Shown here piece by piece: positions 44,543 through 54,883 of a stretch of 64,000 bases of DNA. A program made the position numbers and the translations under genes. Below the pieces are notes generated by a model. It ran no database searches. It had not been told where the DNA came from and saw only the letters and a list, made by a program, of their open reading frames with translations. Position 1 is the stretch's first letter. Each line of letters opens with the position of its first letter. The stretch covers positions 62,001-126,000 of the forward strand of contig JACQFQ010000004.1 of assembly GCA_016199985.1 (NCBI GenBank), read 5' to 3'. Source of the stretch: Verrucomicrobiota bacterium (GTDB lineage: Bacteria > Verrucomicrobiota > Verrucomicrobiia > Limisphaerales > UBA11320).

Positions 44543-45034
44543 TTACTCCGAGGGCTTCTTGGGAGTCTCAGGAGCGGAGACGGGAGGCGGGGCGTTGATG
44601 CTCGGCTTTTTTCTCCAAGGCGCGCTGGCCAGCTGGGAGGGCAGCTTCACGGGTGGAGGCTTGGGTTGCGACATCGCCAGCTCGGGATCTCCCTCCGGCG
44701 TCCCGCCCGGCGTCGCCATGTTGTCGCGCCATCCGGAGATGCGGGCCTGAAGGCCGTGATGTTCGGCGGTCTTTTTGTCGCCCGCCTTCATATAAAAGAG
44801 CGAGAGATTGGTGTGCACGAGCTGCTCCTTGGGACGCATCGCCTCGGCCTTCTTTCCCTCCTCGATGGCGCGGGCGAAATCGCCATTCCGATAAAAGCAC
44901 ATCGAGACCGCGCACTGGGCGTCGAAGTGAGCCGGGTCGTCGCGCAATAGCGCCCGCAGCTTTTCCACGGCACGGTGATACTCGCCCGTGCTGTAGTCAT
45001 ACATCGCGTCGTCGTACTGTTCTTCAGCTGTCAC
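44543..45034 (-). CDS. Tetratricopeptide-repeat protein
   Basis: A 163-residue protein from GTG 45034. It contains about three TPR-like helix pairs (EEQYDDAMYDYSTGEYHRAVEKLRALLRDDPAHFDAQ, AVSMCFYRNGDFARAIEEGKKAEAMRP, VHTNLSLFYMKAGDKKTAEHHG) and a Pro/Lys-rich tail. It has no clear signal peptide from this start. Longer starts reach into the divergent HAD gene; an ATG at 45006 would also be possible. Scaffold or chaperone-like role; the partner is unknown. Confidence 0.6.
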   Translation of the reverse strand: MTAEEQYDDAMYDYSTGEYHRAVEKLRALLRDDPAHFDAQCAVSMCFYRNGDFARAIEEGKKAEAMRPKEQLVHTNLSLFYMKAGDKKTAEHHGLQARISGWRDNMATPGGTPEGDPELAMSQPKPPPVKLPSQLASAPWRKKPSINAPPPVSAPETPKKPSE

Positions 45035-45078
45035 TTGACTTTGCCGGGTATGGCACGAATGTTCCGCGCGCGCAAGCG

Positions 45079-45873
45079 ATGTCATTGAAAGTCCAACTGA
45101 TTTCCACCGATTTCGACGGCACCCTTCACGCCGACTTCGAGAGCCCACCGGTGCCCCGGCGACTCGAGAACCAGATCGCGGAACTTCAAAGCCAGGGCGC
45201 GCGCTGGCTGATCAACACGGGCCGCGATCTCTCCAGCCTGATGGAGTCGCTGGCGCGCGCCCGGCTTTCGATCTGGCCTGACTTCCTGGGCCTCGTGGAG
45301 CGCGAGATCTACGCCCGGGTGGGCCACGAGTATCATCCGCTGGGAACCTGGAACGCCGATTGCGCCCGGGAGCACAGCCAACTCTTCGAGCGCATCATCC
45401 CGGACGTGCCTCGCCTCATCGAGTGGATCGACGCCCGATATCAGGCGACGCTTTACGAGGATCCCTTCAGCCCGCTCTGCCTGATCGCGTCGAACAACGA
45501 TGAGGCGGACCGCATCCTCGAGTATCTTCAGGCCTACTGCGACACGGTGGCCGACCTCACGGTGGTCCGGAACGATATCTACGCCCGGTTCAGCCACGCC
45601 CGCTACCACAAGGGGGCTGTGGTGGCGGAGGTGGCGAGGCGGCTCAACATTCCGCGGAGCGCGATTTTTGCGGCGGGCGATCATCTCAACGATCTTCCGA
45701 TGCTCGATGGATCCTGCGCCTCGATGATCGCGGCGCCCGGCAACGCGGTGCCTCAGGTCCGGGAGCTTCTGAAGAAAGCGGGCGGATTCCAGAGCGAGAA
45801 GCCCTGCGGTCATGGCGTCGCGGAGGCCTTGGAGTTTTTTCTTCAGGATAAGTCCTCGCGCCGGCCTGTCTGA
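45079..45873 (+). CDS. HAD-superfamily (Cof-type) hydrolase
   Basis: A 264-residue phosphatase of the haloacid dehalogenase superfamily, type IIB cap. Motif I is STDFDGTL (nucleophile Asp), motif II NTGRDL, a Lys in YHKGAVV, and motif IV GDHLNDLPML. The C-terminal sequence (SMIAAPGNAVPQVRELLKKAGG) is typical of the Cof group, whose substrates are sugar phosphates or other phosphorylated metabolites. ATG 45079 places motif I at residue 10. Confidence 0.88.
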   Translation: MSLKVQLISTDFDGTLHADFESPPVPRRLENQIAELQSQGARWLINTGRDLSSLMESLARARLSIWPDFLGLVEREIYARVGHEYHPLGTWNADCAREHSQLFERIIPDVPRLIEWIDARYQATLYEDPFSPLCLIASNNDEADRILEYLQAYCDTVADLTVVRNDIYARFSHARYHKGAVVAEVARRLNIPRSAIFAAGDHLNDLPMLDGSCASMIAAPGNAVPQVRELLKKAGGFQSEKPCGHGVAEALEFFLQDKSSRRPV

Positions 45874-46082
45874 ACGGACTCGGCCGCCCATGAGGGCAAA
45901 CCCGCAGTCCAGGCCCCCATCCAAACCTGGAGTCTCCGCTCGAGCCGTGATTGGCTTGGCGCCGTCCCCCGAATCCGATGAAGTCCAATTGTTCCAATCG
46001 CAGCTTCAAATGGCGCTGGCCCTCGCTCCGTCGGCATAGCGTTTATGTCAGATGCGGCTCCGCCCTCAACCGCTGCCCCCTC

Positions 46083-47006
46083 ATGAAATCCACCGCTCTC
46101 CAGAATCTCCAATCGCCCCTCCTCGCGCTGACGATCATGATGGCGCTCGTCGGCGCCGTCCCGTCGCTGAACGCGGCGACAACAACCCTGAGCGCGGTGG
46201 CTGATGTTTCGCTCATGGAGAACAACAAAGGAGAGCTGAACACAGGGGGCGACAGCCAGATCGCGGGCGGCGTCCTCGCAAACGGCGAGCGCACCCGGAT
46301 CCTTCTACGGTTTGACCTCTCCAGTTTGCCCGCCACGGCGGTCATCAAATCGGTCACGCTCACGACCACGGCCGTGAAGCAGAATTTCAGCGCCCCGGGG
46401 GCCTTGTTTATCGTCCATCGAATGCTCGTGGCTTGGCAGGAAGGCCGGGGGACGGGCTCGGTGGGGGAATCCGCGCTCCCAGGTGAAGCCGCCTGGCAAT
46501 GGCGCGCGGCCCCGTCCGACGTCTGGGCGACGCCCGGGGGAAAGCCAGGGACGGATTTCGTCACGGCCTCCTCATCCAGCGCGGAGATTCGGGCGATCGG
46601 CTCCGTCGTGTTTCAATCCTCCGCCCAACTGGTGGCGGACGCCCAGGCGTGGGTCTCCCAGCCCCAGTCCAACTTCGGGTGGGTGCTGAAAGCGGCCGAC
46701 GAGAAAACAGCCACAACGGCGCGTCGCTTTGCCTCGCGAGAAGCCGATGAGGGCGGGCCCTCCCTCGACATCGAATACGAATTGCCCATCCCGGAACTGA
46801 AAGTTTCCAGCCCCGTGTTGAGTCCTGGAAAACTGAGTTTCGGATGGTCAGCGACAACGCCCCCCTACCAGGTGCAGACAAGATCAGACATCTCAGCCCA
46901 GTGGGTGAATCTTGGCCCGCCGCAGCAGGGCGCCGAGGTCTCCGTCCCGACTGACGGATCGCAGGGCTACTTCAGGGTCATCGACGCGCGGCCGCAGGCG
47001 CGGTAG
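46083..47006 (+). CDS. Secreted DNRLRE-domain protein
   Basis: A 307-residue exported protein. After a signal peptide (LLALTIMMALVGAVPSLNA) comes a DNRLRE / CBM96-like beta-sandwich (TLSAVADVSLMENNKG...GGVLANGERTRILLRFDLSSLPATAVIKSVTLTT) that extends to about residue 230 (FGWVLKA..ARRFASREADEGGPSLDIEYE). A C-terminal ~70-residue module (YQVQTRSDISAQWVNLG...QGYFRVIDARP) is the Verrucomicrobial tail also seen in other secreted proteins of this window. Probably a binding or structural surface protein. Confidence 0.78.
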   Translation: MKSTALQNLQSPLLALTIMMALVGAVPSLNAATTTLSAVADVSLMENNKGELNTGGDSQIAGGVLANGERTRILLRFDLSSLPATAVIKSVTLTTTAVKQNFSAPGALFIVHRMLVAWQEGRGTGSVGESALPGEAAWQWRAAPSDVWATPGGKPGTDFVTASSSSAEIRAIGSVVFQSSAQLVADAQAWVSQPQSNFGWVLKAADEKTATTARRFASREADEGGPSLDIEYELPIPELKVSSPVLSPGKLSFGWSATTPPYQVQTRSDISAQWVNLGPPQQGAEVSVPTDGSQGYFRVIDARPQAR

Positions 47007-47043
47007 GCGTTTCCCATCGCTTCACCGGGGCGGCGCCACGCGC

Positions 47044-47373
47044 TCAAGCGACTGTCAGCGGGCCGTCGAAAACGGTCACGCTGATCACCTCGTTTTTGGC
47101 GACATGCGGGCCGTGCCTCTCTCCGCGAGGCGCGTAAAAGAAATCTCCGGGACCATACACAACGCCCGACTCCTCCCATTCCCCCGCCAGGATATACACC
47201 GACTCGTTGGCCAGCGGGTGCGTGTGGGCGGGAACGGTCACGCCCGCGCGGAATCGACGCAATACCGTGACGCCCCCCGTCGCGGAGTTCTTATGGAGGA
47301 TCTGGAGGTCAACGCCCGGATAAGGCCCGGGCTGCCAGGGCAGAGTCGAGGAGGCGACTGTGTAGGGAAACAT
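47044..47373 (-). CDS. Cupin-domain protein (ChrR-like)
   Basis: A 109-residue single-domain cupin. The first cupin motif reads PAHTHPLANESVYILAGEW and the second GPGDFFYAPRGERHGPH, giving a metal site of three His and Glu. Small ChrR-like cupins act as anti-sigma partners or as dioxygenases and isomerases; there is no adjacent sigma factor here, so the role is open. It lies divergent from the CotH-kinase gene. Confidence 0.87.
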   Translation of the reverse strand: MFPYTVASSTLPWQPGPYPGVDLQILHKNSATGGVTVLRRFRAGVTVPAHTHPLANESVYILAGEWEESGVVYGPGDFFYAPRGERHGPHVAKNEVISVTVFDGPLTVA

Positions 47374-47494
47374 GAGGCGGAGAGTAGGGTGAGAGCTCGT
47401 CCGTGGGCAATTGGCAATTGGACGATGGCGCCGCCTCCCTTGCCGACGCGCCGCGACGTTTGTCTTTAGTCCGCAACCACATTACATTGCCCCG

Positions 47495-49648
47495 ATGTTC
47501 TCGTCGAAGGCGCTGTTGATATCCTCGTTCATCCTGGGGGCGATGCCTCCCGGCTGCTGGGGCGTCTCGATCGACTTCGACCTTCCGCACGGGCTTCTGC
47601 CAGGACCAGCCGCCCTGACCCTCTCCTCCGACGCTCCAGGCGCCTCCATCTATTACACGCTCGACGGGAGCCTGCCGAGCGATGGCGCGGACGGCTCCCC
47701 GCCCGCAGGATCTCGCTACACGATCCCGATTCCGATTCAGGGCTCGGCCGTGGTGCGCGCGAAGGCGTTCGTCGCTCCGGGTGTCGCCTCCGTAGTGAAG
47801 ACCCGCACCTATCTCCTCGCGGAGAGCGTGCGATCGCAGCCCGCCACGCCGGAGGGGTTCCCCACGACGTGGGGTCGCGTGGGTTCGGACTACGCGATGG
47901 ACTCGCGCGTGGTTCACGATCCCCGGTATGACGCCCGGTTGCTCGACGACCTGCGAACCCTGCCCTGGATCAGCCTTGTGGCCAGTCCCGGCGATCTTTT
48001 TGGAACCAACGGCGTCTACTCGAACACGCTGGAACGAGGAAGCGCGTGGGAGCGGCCGGCGTCGATCGAGTGGATCGACCCGGACGTCGCGAATCCCGGC
48101 TTCCAGGTTGACGCGGGATTCCAAATCCTCGGCGACAGCTCGCGAATCCCCGAGGTTCCCAAGCACTCGTTCAGGATCCAGTTCAAGTCGAAGTACGGGC
48201 CCTCGAGGCTCGACTATCCCGCCTTCGCCAACACCCTTGTGACCCAGTTCGACACGATCGATCTGCTGTGCGGGTCGGTCGACGATGTGCCTCAGAATTT
48301 CATCGGCTCGGGGCTGGCCGTGCCGCTCCATTTGCGCGACGCGTTCCTGAAGCAATCGCAGATCGACATGGGCAGGCCGGGCGTGCACACCGGCTACGCG
48401 CACCTCTTCCTCAACGGCCTCTATTGGGGTCTTTACAGACTTTCCGAACGGCCGAACGACGGTTACGCCAGCGATTACTTCGGCGGCAAGAAATCGGACT
48501 ACGACGTGCTCAAGCATCTCGACTTCGCGCAGCTCGAAGTGGTTGACGGCGACCGCTTGGCTTGGGACGCGATGTATCAAATCGCCTCCTTGGGCCTCGC
48601 GGATCCCACGCGCTACGCCGCCATCCAGGACTACCTCGACCTCGATGAGTTTGCGGATTACATGATCGTGAACATGCATCTCGGCAACGGGGACTGGCCG
48701 CAAAAGAACTGGTACGCGCTGCGCAAGCGCTCCCCCCGCCAGAAATTCCACTTCTTCTGCTGGGACGGAGACGCCGTGCTGGGGCTGTTCGGAATCACGC
48801 TGAACAAGACAGACTTCGCCACTCCCAATACGCCGGCTTTCCTCTACGCGCAGCTTCGAGCCAACGCGGAGTTCCGCGTTCGCTTCGGCGACCGAGTTCA
48901 AAAGCACACGATGGGCGAGGGCGCGCTCTCGATCACGGCCAACCAGGCGCGACTGCAACGGATCGCCGCGACCATGGGTCGCGGCATGGTGGGGGAATCC
49001 GCGCGTTGGGGAGACGCCTACTTCGCGCGCCCCGGGAAAAACCTGTTCACGTTCGATGACCACTGGCTGCCCGAACTTCAGAGAGTCCTGACGGAGGTCA
49101 TCCCCGGGCGACACCCGATCTCGATCGCGCATTTTCGGGCGGCTCAGCTCTTTCCCACGATCGACGCTCCGCTCCTGTCGCCCGCCCCGGGACTGCTGGG
49201 AGCGGCAAACCTTCTCAGCCTTGGGACCTCCTCAGGCGCTGGCCTGATTTACTACACGGTCGATGGAACCGATCCGCGGCTCGAGGGAGGAGCCGTCTCC
49301 GCCGCCGCACAAGCGTTCAGCGCGCCAATCCCCCTCGCGCGCCCCGCTCTCGTCTCGGCTCGATCCCTCGAAAACTCCCAATGGAGCGCTCTCGTCTCGG
49401 GCATGTACTATCCCAGCCCGGCCCCGCAATGGACGCGCATTGAACGGGTGAAGGAAGGGGTTCGGCTCGAGTTTGTGGCCCGCCCCGGGTTCCGTTACGA
49501 GATCCTATCGCGCGACAAGCTGGGCCAGGGCCTCTGGCGCTCAGTCACAATCTTCAGCCCGCAGGACCAAGAGCTCCCCCTCGCCTTTATCGACGCCGCC
49601 GCCCCCAGCTCGCCTGGAACCCGCTACTACCGAATCGTCGGCTTCTAG
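47495..49648 (+). CDS. Secreted CotH-kinase protein with chitobiase-type C-terminal domains
   Basis: A 717-residue exported protein. The signal peptide is LLISSFILGAMPPGCWG. An N-terminal chitobiase/hexosaminidase C-type module (LTLSSDAPGASIYYTLDGSLPS) is followed by a CotH kinase domain (SFRIQFKSKYGPSRLDYP, AHLFLNGLYWGLYRLSERP, DYMIVNMHLGNGDWPQKNWY, FFCWDGDAVLG), a second chitobiase-like module (GAGLIYYTVDGTDPR) and the usual ~70-residue tail (YEILSRDKLGQGLWRSV...RYYRIVGF). CotH proteins phosphorylate secreted proteins in spore coats; in Verrucomicrobia their target is unknown. Confidence 0.85.
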   Translation: MFSSKALLISSFILGAMPPGCWGVSIDFDLPHGLLPGPAALTLSSDAPGASIYYTLDGSLPSDGADGSPPAGSRYTIPIPIQGSAVVRAKAFVAPGVASVVKTRTYLLAESVRSQPATPEGFPTTWGRVGSDYAMDSRVVHDPRYDARLLDDLRTLPWISLVASPGDLFGTNGVYSNTLERGSAWERPASIEWIDPDVANPGFQVDAGFQILGDSSRIPEVPKHSFRIQFKSKYGPSRLDYPAFANTLVTQFDTIDLLCGSVDDVPQNFIGSGLAVPLHLRDAFLKQSQIDMGRPGVHTGYAHLFLNGLYWGLYRLSERPNDGYASDYFGGKKSDYDVLKHLDFAQLEVVDGDRLAWDAMYQIASLGLADPTRYAAIQDYLDLDEFADYMIVNMHLGNGDWPQKNWYALRKRSPRQKFHFFCWDGDAVLGLFGITLNKTDFATPNTPAFLYAQLRANAEFRVRFGDRVQKHTMGEGALSITANQARLQRIAATMGRGMVGESARWGDAYFARPGKNLFTFDDHWLPELQRVLTEVIPGRHPISIAHFRAAQLFPTIDAPLLSPAPGLLGAANLLSLGTSSGAGLIYYTVDGTDPRLEGGAVSAAAQAFSAPIPLARPALVSARSLENSQWSALVSGMYYPSPAPQWTRIERVKEGVRLEFVARPGFRYEILSRDKLGQGLWRSVTIFSPQDQELPLAFIDAAAPSSPGTRYYRIVGF

Positions 49649-49795
49649 CCCGAACCATCCGATTCGGCGGTAAAGGCCCGTTCAAATCGAACCGATCATA
49701 GGCTGGATCGGCGAGCGCCGCATCGTATGCCCATCGAGACACGGAATAACGCGGCACAGCGCCCGTTGAAAATCCATTTGACCGCGTGACAGTCC

Positions 49796-49824
49796 TTGAT
49801 ATCTTCGCATCCTGATACGTTAAT
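49796..49824 (+). promoter_or_regulatory. Candidate sigma-70 promoter upstream of metK
   Basis: TTGATA (49796-49801), 17-base spacer and GTTAAT (49819-49824), 32 bases before the metK ATG. Five of six -35 and four of six -10 positions match consensus. No SAM-type riboswitch was recognised in the 208 bases between the CotH gene and metK. Confidence 0.35.
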
Positions 49825-49856
49825 ACGAACTGCTGTGAATCTCGAAACCATTTAAA

Positions 49857-51035
49857 ATGAGCAAGAACTACATCTTTTCTTCGGAGTCGGTCGGCGAAGG
49901 GCATCCCGACAAAGTATGCGACACGATTTCGGACGCGGTATTGGACGCCTGTTTGGAGCAGGACAAGCACAGCCGTGTGGCCTGCGAGACCTACGCGAAG
50001 AGCAATCTTGTGGTGGTGGGCGGGGAGATTACGACTGGGGCGAAGCTGGATTTCAACGCGATCGCGCGCCAGGCGATCCGCGAGATTGGTTACGTGAACG
50101 ACGATGATGTGTTCCACGCCGACAAGGTGCTCATCATGAACGCGATCACCTCGCAGAGCCCGGACATCGCGCAAGGCGTCGACGCGCGCAAGGCCGACGG
50201 CAAGGAGACCGCGGAGCAGGGAGCGGGCGACCAGGGGCTGATGTTCGGCTACGCTTCGAACGAGACCCCCGAGCTGATGCCGGCCCCGATCATGTATGCG
50301 CATCAGCTGGGCCGCGAGCTCACGCGCATCCGCAAAGCGGGCAACGTGCGCTGGCTGCGGCCCGACGCGAAGAGCCAGGTCTCCGTGCAATACGTCGACG
50401 ACCAGCCTGTTCGCATTGCCAACGTTGTCGTCTCCACGCAGCACTCCCACGACGTCAAGCACAAGACCATCCGGGAATTCATCATCGAGGAGGTCGTGAA
50501 GAAGGTTCTCCCGAAGCATCTGTTGGACAAGAAAACAGTTTATCTGATCAATCCGACGGGCCGGTTCGTGGTCGGGGGGCCGCAGGGCGACACCGGTTTG
50601 ACCGGCCGCAAGATCATCGTGGACAGCTATGGAGGCATGGGACGGCACGGCGGCGGCGCGTTCTCGGGCAAGGATCCTTCGAAGGTGGATCGCAGCGCGG
50701 CCTACATGGGGCGCTATGTCGCGAAGAACATCGTGGCGTCCGGCCTTGCGTCGAGCGCGGAGATCCAATTCGCCTACGCGATCGGCTATCCCGACCCGGT
50801 GAGCGTGTGCGTGAACACCTTTGGCACGGGAAAAGTCTCCGACGAAGCCATCGAGCGGGCGGTCTGCGAGGTGTTCAGCTTCAAGCCGGCGGACATCGTC
50901 AAGCAGCTGAATCTGCTGCGCCCGATCTACTCAAAAACAACGAACTACGGCCACTTCGGCAAGGTCGACGATCTCTCAAGCATCACCTGGGAGCGCACCG
51001 ACCGCGCCGCCGCGCTGAAGAAGGCGGCGAAGTAA
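49857..51035 (+). CDS. metK: S-adenosylmethionine synthetase
   Basis: Makes SAM from methionine and ATP. The 392 residues match the normal length and open with [24 protein letters not shown]. The ATP and methionine sites are intact: [33 protein letters not shown] and the loop [25 protein letters not shown]. It is followed after 72 bases by ahcY on the same strand, giving a SAM synthesis and recycling pair. Confidence 0.98.
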   Translation: MSKNYIFSSESVGEGHPDKVCDTISDAVLDACLEQDKHSRVACETYAKSNLVVVGGEITTGAKLDFNAIARQAIREIGYVNDDDVFHADKVLIMNAITSQSPDIAQGVDARKADGKETAEQGAGDQGLMFGYASNETPELMPAPIMYAHQLGRELTRIRKAGNVRWLRPDAKSQVSVQYVDDQPVRIANVVVSTQHSHDVKHKTIREFIIEEVVKKVLPKHLLDKKTVYLINPTGRFVVGGPQGDTGLTGRKIIVDSYGGMGRHGGGAFSGKDPSKVDRSAAYMGRYVAKNIVASGLASSAEIQFAYAIGYPDPVSVCVNTFGTGKVSDEAIERAVCEVFSFKPADIVKQLNLLRPIYSKTTNYGHFGKVDDLSSITWERTDRAAALKKAAK

Positions 51036-51107
51036 TCGCTCCAGCCGGACCCGAATCAGCCGAATCTCACTGCGGAACTAATAACGTCAAACCAAAGACC
51101 AGACTCT

Positions 51108-52514
51108 ATGTCGAACGACTTTAAAGTGAAGGATCTCAGCCTCGCCGACTGGGGGCGCAAAACGATCCAAATCTCCGAGCACGAGATGCCCGGACTGATG
51201 TCGATCCGCAGGCAGTACGCGCCTCAGAAGCCTCTCAAGGGCGTGCGCGTCACCGGATCGCTCCACATGACCATCGAAACCGCGGTGCTCATTGAGACCC
51301 TTGCGGATCTCGGAGCCTCGGTCCGATGGGCCAGCTGCAACATCTTCTCCACCCAAGACCAGGCCGCCGCCGCGATCGCCAAGGCCGGCATCCCTGTCTT
51401 CGCCTGGAAGGGCGAAACGCTGGAGGAGTATTGGGATTGCACTCTCGACGCGGTGACATTCCCCGGCAACAAGGGGCCCGAGCTTGTCGTGGACGATGGC
51501 GGGGATGTGACCCTGCTCATTCACAAGGGCTACGAGCTCGAGAAGGGCGACAAGTGGGTCGACTCCCCCTCGGGCAACCACGAGGAGCAGGTGATCAAGA
51601 ATCTGCTCAAGCGGGTCGCCAAGGAGCGCCCCGGATTCTGGACCGGAGTGGTTCAATCCTGGCGAGGCGTGTCGGAGGAAACCACCACAGGCGTGCATCG
51701 CTTGTATCAGATGCTCGAGGCGGGCCGGCTCCTCGTGCCCTCCATCAACGTCAACGACTCCGTCACCAAATCGAAGTTCGACAACCTCTACGGATGCCGC
51801 GAATCGCTGGCCGACGGCATCAAGCGCGCCACCGATGTCATGGTCGCGGGCAAGGTGGCCGTGGTCTGCGGCTACGGCGACGTCGGCAAAGGCAGCGCCC
51901 ACTCGCTCCGCGGCTTCGGGGCGCGCGTCATCGTCACCGAGATCGATCCGATCAACGCCTTGCAGGCCGCGATGGAGGGATTCGAGGTCACCACGCTTGA
52001 GGAGACGCTTGGACGCGCTGATATCTATGTCACCACGACGGGCAACCGCGATGTCATCACGCTCGAGCACATGGCGAGGATGAAGGATCAGGCGATCGTG
52101 TGTAACATCGGGCACTTTGACAACGAGATCCAGGTCGACCGGCTCAATGGATCGCCTGACGCGAAACGACTCAACATCAAACCGCAGGTCGACAAGTACA
52201 GTTTCAAAACCGGCAACAGCATCTATCTCCTGGCCGAGGGACGCCTGGTCAACCTGGGATGCGCCACGGGGCATCCGAGCTTCGTCATGTCGAACTCGTT
52301 TTCCAACCAGGTCCTCGCGCAGCTCGATCTGTGGCGGAACAAGGACAGCTACAAGGTGGGAGTCTATCGTCTCCCCAAGAAGCTCGACGAGGAAGTCGCG
52401 CGGCTGCATCTCGAGAAGATCGGCGTGAAGCTCACCCGCCTCACCAACGACCAGGCCAAGTATCTGGGCGTTTCGCCGGACGGTCCGTACAAGCCTGAAC
52501 ACTACCGCTACTGA
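51108..52514 (+). CDS. ahcY: S-adenosylhomocysteine hydrolase
   Basis: Splits S-adenosylhomocysteine into adenosine and homocysteine, relieving product inhibition of methyltransferases. The 468 residues have the family order: [83 protein letters not shown], the NAD motif [10 protein letters not shown] at about residue 255, and the C-terminal [28 protein letters not shown] ending in the NAD-contacting K..YRY. Follows metK; terminated by a strong hairpin. Confidence 0.98.
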   Translation: MSNDFKVKDLSLADWGRKTIQISEHEMPGLMSIRRQYAPQKPLKGVRVTGSLHMTIETAVLIETLADLGASVRWASCNIFSTQDQAAAAIAKAGIPVFAWKGETLEEYWDCTLDAVTFPGNKGPELVVDDGGDVTLLIHKGYELEKGDKWVDSPSGNHEEQVIKNLLKRVAKERPGFWTGVVQSWRGVSEETTTGVHRLYQMLEAGRLLVPSINVNDSVTKSKFDNLYGCRESLADGIKRATDVMVAGKVAVVCGYGDVGKGSAHSLRGFGARVIVTEIDPINALQAAMEGFEVTTLEETLGRADIYVTTTGNRDVITLEHMARMKDQAIVCNIGHFDNEIQVDRLNGSPDAKRLNIKPQVDKYSFKTGNSIYLLAEGRLVNLGCATGHPSFVMSNSFSNQVLAQLDLWRNKDSYKVGVYRLPKKLDEEVARLHLEKIGVKLTRLTNDQAKYLGVSPDGPYKPEHYRY

Positions 52515-52530
52515 GCCCCTTCTCCGTTGA

Positions 52531-52580
52531 AGCGGCCTGCCGCCCGATTCCAATCGACGCGGCAGGCCGCTTTCTGTTTC
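52531..52580 (+). terminator. Rho-independent terminator after ahcY
   Basis: Perfect 13-base stem AGCGGCCTGCCGC / GCGGCAGGCCGCT (52531-52543, 52559-52571), 15-base loop, followed by the T-rich tail TTCTGTTTC. It starts 17 bases after the ahcY stop. Confidence 0.85.
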
Positions 52581-52690
52581 CCGATGGCCAACAACCCGCC
52601 GCCCTGCCTTCCGACTTCATGTCTCCCCCGCTCCACACCCTTTCCGCCGCTGTCCGAACACGCTCCGCAACCATCGCCTTCCACCGGACT

Positions 52691-53941
52691 ATGCGGCGGT
52701 TGATCGCGCTCCTTGGATGCTGGACGACACTCGCCATTCCCGCTCAGGCGCAACTGCGGATCCCCGCGTCCACGGCCTATCTGGACCCCAACCCTGAAGG
52801 CGCGCGCGTTTCGGACAAAGGGATCTCCGGCTGGACCAATCGCGCTCTCCGCGTGAAGTGGTTTGGCGGCTTTCCAACTGTCGGCGAGCTTCGATGCCAG
52901 GTCGCGTTCCAACTGGCCTCCAACACGGCGGCCCGATTTCGACTTGCCCTGGGAGAGCAATCACGCGAGGGGAAGGCCATCGGACAGGGCACGAATATCG
53001 TAGTGGTGGATTTTGGCGCGTTCGAACTCGCCCGGCCCGGCTATCACGCGTTCACCCTCGAAAACCTGGGACCCGAGCTTCAAAGAGCCACGGTGGTCGA
53101 CGCCCTGATCCTCTCCGGCGCGGCGACCCACGGCGCTCATTTCAATCTCAAGCCTCGTCGCAACGCGGCCTCCGTCCACCTCGGATACCCCGTGGGACCG
53201 GGCACGAACGTCGCCGCCTTCTACTGTGAGATGACCGCCGTCCAGGATCCGCTCTACACGTACTACATGGCCTGCGGCTGGCATCGAGGTTACTTCGGAA
53301 TGCAGGTGAACAGCGCCACGGAACGCCGAATCATTTTCAGCGTGTGGGACAGCGGGACTGAGGCCGTGGATCGCAAGAAGGTGGACGCCGCCAACCGTGT
53401 GCGACTGGTGAGCAAGAGCACGGGGGTGGAGTCGGGGAGTTTCGGAAACGAGGGCACGGGAGGCCACAGCCATCTCGTCTACGATTGGAAGACCGGCGAG
53501 AAGCAGCGGTTCATCGTCACGGCCCAACCCGCCGAACCGGATCACACCGTCTACTCAGGCTATTACTTTCATCCCGAGAGACGGGAGTGGATGCTGATCT
53601 CGAGCTGGAACGCCCCGCACGAAGGCGGCTGGATGCGCGGCCTCTACAGCTTCAGCGAGAATTTTGGAGGCAGCAACGGGCACCTCCCTCGAAAGGCCCG
53701 CTACGGGAACCAGTGGATCCAGACCTCCGAAGGCCTGTGGAGGGAACTGACTGACGCAAGATTCTCGCACGATCCAACGGGCAAGTCGGATCGCCTGGAT
53801 CGATTCATGGGGCTCGAAGACGGGGAGTTCTTCCTCTCGCATGGAGGGTTTAGCGAAGGCTTCACCGCCTCCGGAGAGAAGTTCACTCGCCCCAAATCGA
53901 AAGGTCCTCCCGCCGACTGGAAGACGCCGGCATCGCCTTGA
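52691..53941 (+). CDS. Secreted DUF3472 (with DUF5077-like N-terminal) protein
   Basis: A 416-residue exported protein from ATG 52691 (MRRLIALLGCWTTLAIPAQA signal). An N-terminal beta-sandwich (about 25-140) resembles DUF5077, and the remainder fits DUF3472: AASVHLGYP, AFYCEMTAVQDPLYTYYMACGWHRGYFGMQV, IIFSVWDSG, GTGGHSHLVYDWKTGEKQRF and WMLISSWNAP. A longer start at 52619 would place extra residues before the signal. The function of the family is unknown; it is likely to bind or act on carbohydrate. Confidence 0.85.
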   Translation: MRRLIALLGCWTTLAIPAQAQLRIPASTAYLDPNPEGARVSDKGISGWTNRALRVKWFGGFPTVGELRCQVAFQLASNTAARFRLALGEQSREGKAIGQGTNIVVVDFGAFELARPGYHAFTLENLGPELQRATVVDALILSGAATHGAHFNLKPRRNAASVHLGYPVGPGTNVAAFYCEMTAVQDPLYTYYMACGWHRGYFGMQVNSATERRIIFSVWDSGTEAVDRKKVDAANRVRLVSKSTGVESGSFGNEGTGGHSHLVYDWKTGEKQRFIVTAQPAEPDHTVYSGYYFHPERREWMLISSWNAPHEGGWMRGLYSFSENFGGSNGHLPRKARYGNQWIQTSEGLWRELTDARFSHDPTGKSDRLDRFMGLEDGEFFLSHGGFSEGFTASGEKFTRPKSKGPPADWKTPASP

Positions 53942-53968
53942 GCCGTCCGCTGTCCGCTGAGCGACGCG

Positions 53969-54742
53969 TCACGGCCGACGCGCGATCAGCGCGCGGGCTT
54001 TCTCCTGACACAGATGGAAGGCGAAGCCCAACCCGCCGCCGAAGCCCAACCCGTAGCACACGCCCCACATCAACATCGCGGTCCGGACCTCGACCCGTTT
54101 CGAGACCTCCCATGCGCCATGGCTCAGCGGTTTCGCGGAAACGATCCACGCCTCCACCCCTCCTCCGCCGAAATAGCCGATGGCATTGAGCCCGAAGAGG
54201 GCCCCGGCCACGGGGAAGAAAACCTCTCGCGCATCGAACGCGCCCGTGAACATCGCCGCCATCGCCACCGATCCGAGGAGCAAACCGACAACGCTGCCCA
54301 GATGCCCCCTCAGCCCCATCCATGCCGCAATCCACGCGACGGAATAGACGAGAAACGCGGCTCCAAACAGTTTGTAGAACCGGCCCAAGGCGCCCGGGCC
54401 GAGGATCAGCCGATGGAGCAACGGACCGGAGAGAGCCAGAAAGACGATCAGGCAGGCCAGATACATTCCCAGTTCGCCCACGGCCGCCTGCAGCGATCGG
54501 CCCCATATCGCCCAGGGGCAAAACCCAGCGACGCTCACCACGGTGAAGCCCAACGCGCCTCGAGCGATGGTCCCCGCGCGGCCCGGGAGCCGCGGCGCTC
54601 CGCCGGCTGAAAGGACGCGATCGGCGATTTGAGACGGTCCAAGTTCGAGCGATCGCAGCATAGGCAAGTCCATCGAGGCCCATGGCGTACCAGCCAGAAC
54701 CGCATTGTTCAAGCCCGGCAGCCATCGATCTGCCCGCAACAT
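53969..54742 (-). CDS. Multi-span membrane protein of unknown function
   Basis: A 257-residue integral membrane protein with about seven hydrophobic segments, including LGMYLACLIVFLALSGPLL, FLVYSVAWIAAWMGL, VGLLLGSVAMAAMFTGAF and MLMWGVCYGLGFGGGLGFAF. A Gly-rich segment (YFGGGGVEAW) precedes the last ones. No family recognised. The first ~60 residues are less hydrophobic, and the true start could be further in. Convergent with the DUF3472 gene. Confidence 0.65.
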   Translation of the reverse strand: MLRADRWLPGLNNAVLAGTPWASMDLPMLRSLELGPSQIADRVLSAGGAPRLPGRAGTIARGALGFTVVSVAGFCPWAIWGRSLQAAVGELGMYLACLIVFLALSGPLLHRLILGPGALGRFYKLFGAAFLVYSVAWIAAWMGLRGHLGSVVGLLLGSVAMAAMFTGAFDAREVFFPVAGALFGLNAIGYFGGGGVEAWIVSAKPLSHGAWEVSKRVEVRTAMLMWGVCYGLGFGGGLGFAFHLCQEKARALIARRP

Positions 54743-54883
54743 CGCCCGCCGCCCCGCCCCGCCTTCGATCCTGAATGGTCTATCAGGCTCGGGATGAAGT
54801 CGCTCCTTGTCCGGATACGGGACACCCCCGCCTTTCCATTCCGGTCTAAACTTCGAGAGGAATGATTCCGATGGAAGGTGTTG

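Noticed and set aside
49649-49856. Possible SAM riboswitch upstream of metK
   Set aside because: I could not find the conserved cores of SAM-I, SAM-II or SAH riboswitches; only a sigma-70-like promoter was noted.
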